Assembly: GCA_015680685.1 (NCBI GenBank) | Contig: MNCI01004801.1 | Coordinates: forward strand, 585,468-649,467 | Direction of reading: 5' to 3' | DNA: 64,000 nt | DNA from: Gnetum montanum | Taxonomy: Eukaryota; Streptophyta; Gnetopsida; Gnetales; Gnetaceae | In this document: piece after piece, positions 58,605 to 64,000 of the stretch | How positions within the stretch are numbered: the stretch's first letter is position 1 | How the letters are laid out: every line of letters begins with the position of its first letter | The notes under the pieces: generated by a model | Databases searched by the model: none | What the model saw: the letters and a program-made list of their open reading frames with translations, nothing else | What the model was told of the DNA's origin: nothing | Program-made: the position numbers and the translations under genes

Positions 58605-59396
58605 TGATGAATCATTGTAGGTTAACTGTGTTGGTGCATGGTTTGCTGCGTTCACACGTATGCATTGATGCAGTGTCTTGTTTTGCCTTTATGAATGTAC
58701 TCACCTACCGCATTTATGACATTCATTGATTGATAGCTTAGCTAAACTCTTATATTTTATTTCTTCCAAAGTTAGAACATTTTCTTAGTTCCTATAGTAG
58801 GAGTGAAAAGTGTACGAATCTTAATTTGAGCATCAATTGACCTGGACACCTTGGTGTGAATGGTAATAAAGACAAGCTTTCTTCATAAACATTGTAGCAC
58901 TTGGACTTAGCAAAATATTTACTTTAATCCATTTGTTCTTCATGAAATTTATCTTCAAGCATTTAAGTAAGTAATTAAATTTAGATAATTAACACATGTA
59001 AGTACAACCAGCTCGACCTTATGATTAATGCTTGGTAACCCAATAGCATTGGAAGATGTTCAAGATGTGTATGAAATATGGGAACATATGCTTATGTTAG
59101 GGTTAGTAAAATAATTAATTAGTTATTAGATTAATTAAACATTTAAATAATTTTTTTTGAAACTTAGGCAAATTAAATGAAAAACATAAAAATTATAAAA
59201 ATCATATGCCTTAGTTACACTTAACCATACCATTGCATCTCACAAGTGGAACTAGGAAGACAATGATCATGTCTTTGAGATTCATTGCCTAGGAAAAGTA
59301 TCCTTAGAGAGTTAAAGTCTATGGAACTAGACTAGATCACTTAGTAAACACTAGTGATTTGTATGGTTGGCCATAGGGATTACTTACTGCTCGACA
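58605..59396 (+). repeat. 5' LTR of A5
   Basis: Starts TGATGAATCATTG and ends CTGCTCGACA. The U3 is shorter than in A2-A4 (total 792 bp) and has fewer 'gatgaggcc' phrases. R/U5 keeps the 'gtaataaagacaagctttct' and 'aaaatcatatgcct' phrases of the family. Confidence 0.85.
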
Positions 59397-59397
59397 T

Positions 59398-59416
59398 TGG
59401 TGATGTTGTCAGGGAC
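59398..59416 (+). other. Primer-binding site of A5, tRNA-Asp type
   Basis: TGGTGATGTTGTCAGGGAC follows the LTR end and matches the tRNA-Asp type site with a few changes. Confidence 0.75.
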
Positions 59417-59545
59417 TTTAGTTAGCTATGTTTGCTACCTAGGAGTTAGTAAAATTATATAATGACATTGTAATGAACCCTAAAGTCAAAATAATTATGA
59501 ATAATAATAATAATATAAGCACATTATTTTTCTTCAAAACTAATA

Positions 59546-61450
59546 TGGCTTCTTCTCATAGGGAAGAATCTCCACAGCTATGCAAGAACACTTCCAATCA
59601 AAGGCACGAAGGCCCAAAACCACCTGTGTTCCAATAGTGCAAAGTGGTATATATTCATTTGGATAAATATATTCTTGACTTCACCTTCATCATGCACTAG
59701 GATGAATAGATGCAATGGAGGGACATGGAGGATAACATTATGTTGTCACTTAATCAATTGGTTATTGCAATGTTGCTCAATAATCTCATGAGATTAGACA
59801 TCTAGGGGCTTAATGCTAAATACGTTGTGAAAGATCATTACTATCGAGATTATCATCCCACAAACAAACAATGGAGGAAAAATTGGTGGATGGAGGCATG
59901 CTACGATGAATCAACGAGAAAATAGTTCATAAACCCCTTATTCCTACTAGGCCACATGAAAGGACAGGATCCATTCTTTGGGGATTCTCAAAACACCGAC
60001 CCTTCTTCCCTTCTCTTTGATGAAGGGGCCCTTAAACAAAATTTACAGTCAATTGTAAATAACCTTGGTTTAGGGAAGAGAGGGTCCCATGACCATGAGG
60101 ACTCCAAAGGAGGGAGTTAAGGCAAGAACAATGACAAGCATCACAATAAGGATAAACATGGTGATTGTGGTTGGGATGGTGCTGGTCCTCCTTTCTCTTT
60201 GTCTTCTTTTTTCTCATCTTCCTCCTCCTCTAGATCTGACCAAAGTTGTAGAGGATAAGACCATGATGGAGGTGATTGAAAAGATAAAGATGATCATAGG
60301 TCTTGCTGGAATAGTAGAGATTATGGATGTGGGAAATCAAGGAAGGCCCACCACCATGAAAGAAGGGATAGTAGAGGGCATCATAGGCATCATGGTCATC
60401 ACAAGGGCTATGACTATGATGAGCCTTTTCTTATAACTAGAAATATGATAAACGTTGTAGAGGCCATAAAGATTCCAACAAGGCATGTGAATAATATTTG
60501 GATCAAGTGGTTGGACATGAACAATATCCCCAAGTTTGAAAGGGGATATAATTTTGATCCATAGAATCATTTCCAACCCTTTCACAATGCTTGTGCTTTA
60601 TTAAACATTGAGAATGAATGGAAAAAATTGAAGTTGTTCACTAGGACACTCACCAAGCAGGCTAAAAGTTAGTACTAGTCCTTATAAATAGAATCAATTA
60701 GATGATGAAGTACGATGCTTGAACTCTTCAATGACAAGTATCAAATGTACTCCCAAGTGTCCAACCTAAGAAAGTAGATCCATGGATTAAAACAAGGAAC
60801 ACATGAATCTTTGGATGTGGCCATGGATAGATATTACTCTCTATTGCATAGGTGCCCAAGCCATGACTTTTCTCAAAGTGAGCAACTGTGCCATATCATA
60901 GATAGCTTCAAATATAAATGAGAAGAACTCTTGGGGTCTATGCCCAAGGGAAAATTTTAGAACTAAGAGTCCATTAGGTCCAAAGGCTAATTAAGTAAGT
61001 GGCCAAAGAAGAAGATGAGTTGAGGAAAAGGAAAAGTGTATAGGAGTACAACCAAGACACTTCCATCAGCAAAAGAGAGGTTCTATTTTATGACAGTTAG
61101 GAGGAGGCACCACTTGATGAAGTAGTGCAATGTAAGATATTGTTGATAAAAAAAATATATTTCTAATATATCGATTAAGGTAGACAAAATGTGAGACTCT
61201 TTGAACAAAAAGTTCCAAACTACTCTTCGAATTGTAGAAGAGTCTGAGGAGTAAGGTAGTGATCATGACTGAAGGAGAATGAAAGAAGCTAAATGTGCGC
61301 ATTAAAGGGGTAAGGGAAAAGTTCTTGCCATTTAATAGATTGTAGATTCTGAGACAAATGATGATGGTGGATGTGACATCTACCAATATGAGCATCCTAA
61401 GAGATGTTGCCTCATTGTGTCACACTTGTAGGAGTTTGGGGTGTATGCTT
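59546..61450 (+). pseudogene. gag of A5 (broken)
   Basis: Starts MASSHREESPQLCKNTSNQR and reads VVYIHLDKYILDFTFIMH and WRDMEDNIMLSLNQL. A low-complexity Lys/His/Asp/Ser region (about 60090-60420; HHERRDSRGHHRHHGHHKGY) follows. The capsid-like WLDMNNIPKFERGYNFDP and STMLELFNDKYQMYSQVSNL come next, then KVDKMXDSLNKKFQTTLRIV-like sequence and CDIYQYEHPKRC (61372-61405). Stops are fewer than in A2. Confidence 0.8.
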
Positions 61451-61659
61451 TACATTCTAGGTTGGTGAAAAGGAAGAAACTAGGTGGTTGCCTTATCCTC
61501 AAGGCAACTATAGGTATTTCTACCAAAAACAAGCCTATTATCTGAGTGGAGCTCCACCTAAACCTTATGAGTAGTACCAACAATGGTAGCATCCATAGTT
61601 GTGGGGGATGCAACCATCAAGGTAGCAATAGCCTTATTAGAAACCAGATCCATATGGGT

Positions 61660-62762
61660 GTTCCTATCCTATTGAGTTCTTGGTGATCCAAAAAGACAAT
61701 TAAAAAGGGGACTTTTCAATCATCATTGGAAGGGCTTGGCTGAGTACAATAGATGTGTGGCTAGGAATGAGAGACCTTTCCTTGGATATTTTCAAGGAAA
61801 ATGATTTTGGAAAATTTGAGAGGAAGTGCATTCCATGCATCATGTACAATAACATAGGATGCTACTACGTGCAAAGATTATGAACAATGAAAAGTATAAT
61901 AATCACAACATGTAGACAGTGTGAAAATATCATAGAAATCTATAGCTGCCTGTACATAGTAGCCACAAAATCGGAGGGCACCCAGTGGTTGATAGTTGAA
62001 CTTGAAAGAAACTCAACTCTATGCATGGAACAAACTGAGAGCCTAATATTGAGGGAATGGACAAGATGGAGCAAATCCATCATCAAGTATTTGATGAACT
62101 TGATGACACCAATTGGAGAGAGTTGGGAAATCCTTGAGAGCTTTAAATATAAGTGCCTTGAGTTAAAAACTCTACTAGCTAGAATGGAATATTCTTTCCT
62201 AAAAAATGGCAATCTAGTCATTATCAATGCTAACCTTTCTCTTGTGAAGAAAAATAAGCTGTTGGAGGTGATCAACAAATGGCCAATAGACTTTTCTTGG
62301 TCATATCATGAGCTGACTAGAATTTTTTCAAGGATATGCTAGCATTACATCTACATAGATGCCTCTGTTAAAATAAAGAGGTAGCCTCAGTGATGATTTA
62401 ATCCTAAATTGAAGCAAATTATCAAAGAGGAGATTGAACAACTTCTCATGGTGGAGTTCATTTATCCAATTGCAAATAGTGAGTGGGTTAGTCCACTTGT
62501 GATAGTGCCAAAGAAAGATGGGAAATGGAGGGTCTATATTGACTTTAGGATGTTGAACATGACAACATACAAGGGTCACTTTCCATTACCATTTGTGGAC
62601 TAGGTGTTGGACACTATTTCTAGGCATTGTTGCTACAACTTTCTAGATGGTTATAGTGGCTATAATCAAATCCAGATAGCACCAAAAGATTAGTTCAAAA
62701 CCACATTCACGAGTCCATGGGGGACTTTCACCTATTGAAAGATGTTATTTGGCTTATGTAAT
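61660..62762 (+). pseudogene. Protease fragment, linker and reverse transcriptase of A5 (truncated)
   Basis: Residual protease (FSIIIGRAWLSTIDVWLGMR) is followed by the linker (YIVATKSEGTQWLIVELERN), LKQIIKEEIEQLLMVEFIYP and SEWVSPLVIVPKKDGKWRVY. Then come DFRMLNMTTYKGHFPLPFVD, NFLDGYSGYNQIQIAPKD, and RKMLFGLCN-like sequence, where U2 begins. Residues 61887-62342 form the longest unbroken stretch (151 codons). Confidence 0.85.
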
Positions 62763-64000
62763 TGTTGGCACATTTTGGCCATTCAATGGAGTAGGCTTTA
62801 TAAGGTTATGGTGATTTTTTTTGAATGATTTAAAAGAGATTTTTGAGATTTTGTTTCTTCACCTTGAAGTCTACCATGTTGATTAAGACAAGCTTTTGCT
62901 AATTGGTTCACATCCACAAAGGCTCAAGACCTAAGAAGAATAAAGATGTAACACCATTCAGTACATGGCCAGAGATGCTGCAGATCAGGAAGTATTTAGT
63001 ATTTTTAACAAACCAAGTATAAAGATGACACGTGGTCCCCAGAATATGGATTAATTTCTTCAAGTGAGGGACCAATAGATATATATTTATTATGATTACT
63101 ATCTCTATTACTATGATCTAAAGAAAATGTTTTATGATTTAAATAGGAAAAGATAATTATGGGATATTTGTGTGACATCCTATAAAAGGAGACATTTGGC
63201 TATTATCCCTTTTATTCCTATGGAAGTTGTAACTTCCTATGATAGTTACAACTATAATATTTATAATTAATTTTAATTTGGATTATTATGAAGACATGTG
63301 TCAGATGCAGCATTTTTATCTCTTTTGTGGTTATAACCACCACAAAGGCCACTTGCCAACTATAGCCTTTTTGTCTCCAAAATGGCCACTTGTCAGCTAA
63401 ATGGGCTACTTCTCAACCACCAAGGACACGTGTCAACTGCAACTTGTTATTCTCCATGGTGAACACTTGGCGACTAAGTGAAGACACTTGGCAACTACAT
63501 GAAGATACTTGGCGACTGAGTGAAGACACTTGGCAACTAAGTGAAGACACTTGGCAACTACATGGGACACAGTCTGATGCAGCATTTTTATCTCTTTTGT
63601 GGTTGTAACCACCCAAAATTGTTGTAACTCACCTAACTTGTTGGGCAAGTAATCTCCTAATTGGTTGGCCAAGTTACTTGGGAGAAAAGTTAGGTGAGAT
63701 ATTTTTGAATATGTAACTTCCCTACCTACCTTTGAACCCTATAAAAAGGCTTCAGGGGTCATGGAGGAAAGGATCATCACTTCTCACATCACAAGGGACT
63801 CCTCACATCACACTTGGAGTCTTGGAAGATTTGTAAAGAAGATTTCTTGTAAGATGGCTTGCTAGAATAAAGATTTCAGCCTCTTTGTCATGGTCCTGTG
63901 AGTTATGCATTTCATTTTTTGTTTTGTTTAAATTGTTTAGCTAGTGGTTTAGATAGTATCATCCTTGGCAAGTAATTTTGGGATTTTTAGATTGCTCTTA
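62763..64000 (+). mobile_element. LTR of element U2, inserted in the A5 reverse transcriptase
   Basis: Starts TGTTGGCACATTTTGG directly after the FGLCN codons of A5 (left target copy GTAAT, 62758-62762) and continues past the window end. A TATA box CTATAAAAAGG lies at about 63742-63752, followed by a likely transcript start region. It shares its start and a central stretch (63640-63705) with U1 in A2. No coding region is inside the window, so gypsy or copia type cannot be decided. Confidence 0.75.
63461..63563 (+). repeat. 21-bp tandem repeat, five copies, in the U2 LTR
   Basis: Units GAAGACACTTGGCAACTACAT and variants start at 63480, 63501, 63522 and 63543, with a slightly shorter first unit at 63461. 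Upstream, looser copies of the same phrase (cacttgccaactatag, cacttgtcagctaaat, cacgtgtcaactgcaac) lie at 63350-63440. The array lies in U3, about 180-280 bp upstream of the TATA box. Confidence 0.9.

Larger units (their letters stand above)
58605..62762 (+). mobile_element. Ty3/gypsy retrotransposon A5, 5' half (Athila/Tat branch)
   Basis: 5' LTR (58605-59396), tRNA-Asp type primer-binding site, gag, a deletion-shortened protease region and part of the reverse transcriptase, which is cut by U2 at 62763. The left target copy would be AAAGA (58600-58604); its partner is outside the window. Compared with A2, about 0.7 kb between the end of gag and the protease is missing. Confidence 0.85.

Noticed and set aside
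60089-60436. 115-codon plus-strand frame in A5
   Set aside because: It is an out-of-frame reading of the low-complexity His/Asp/Ser part of gag; the gag frame gives conserved blocks on both sides.
63390-63672. Frames on both strands with repeated DTWQLSE or AKCLHLV words
   Set aside because: They are translations of the 21-bp LTR array, which stays open in several frames because its period is a multiple of three.

Overview
This is a plant nuclear window: AT-rich, with one clear spliced gene, long gene-poor stretches and a dense, nested set of old long terminal repeat (LTR) retrotransposons. No tRNA, rRNA or CRISPR feature was seen. The heavy nesting and decay suit a large, repeat-bloated seed-plant genome, possibly a gymnosperm. 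That is an inference, because no species-diagnostic gene is present. The sequence has one N gap at 28727-29480.

Region 1-17918 is host DNA with little transposon sequence. It opens with the 3' end of an LTR (1-498). A two-exon minus-strand gene (4581-6696) encodes a DUF6817/HD-like plus TPR-like protein. Its 3' flank is a 1.5-kb tandem array (about 3128-4601). Each full 183-bp unit repeats the last 93 or so coding bases of the gene joined to 90 bp of 3' sequence holding an AATAAA signal. Further right are several minor tandem arrays (6.9-7.7 kb and 9.1-10.3 kb). Scattered minus-strand exon-like pieces lie at 11.4-14.0 kb; they are coiled-coil with half of a BOI-like RING motif, and look like a broken gene. 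A possible small secreted-peptide gene ends in an IDA-like proline motif (15686-15952, with a TATA box at 16107-16115).

Region 17924-64000 is almost wholly retrotransposon. One Ty3/gypsy family of the Athila/Tat branch is called family A here. It has LTRs of about 0.8-0.9 kb starting TGATGA and a tRNA-Asp type primer-binding site. It occurs as A1 (LTR end at 1-498), A2 (17924-32938, plus strand), A3 (34195-39873, minus, internally deleted), A4 (42729-55597, minus) and A5 (58605-62762, plus, interrupted). All copies are broken by stops and frameshifts. A2 and A4 share a large extra reading frame after integrase. Upstream of it is a spacer with a U3-like motif cluster and a TATA box, which suggests a second promoter inside the element.

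A Tat-type gypsy element with a second RNase H (T1, minus strand, about 42140-56828) hosts two insertions. A4 sits inside its second RNase H. A copia element C1 (from 56829) sits inside its reverse transcriptase. C1 is split by A5, and A5 is split at its own reverse transcriptase by another LTR (U2, from 62763), so the right end is a four-level nest. A U2 relative (U1, 28462-31180), which holds the N gap, is inserted in the extra reading frame of A2. Reading-frame continuity and 5-bp target-site duplications support these junctions.
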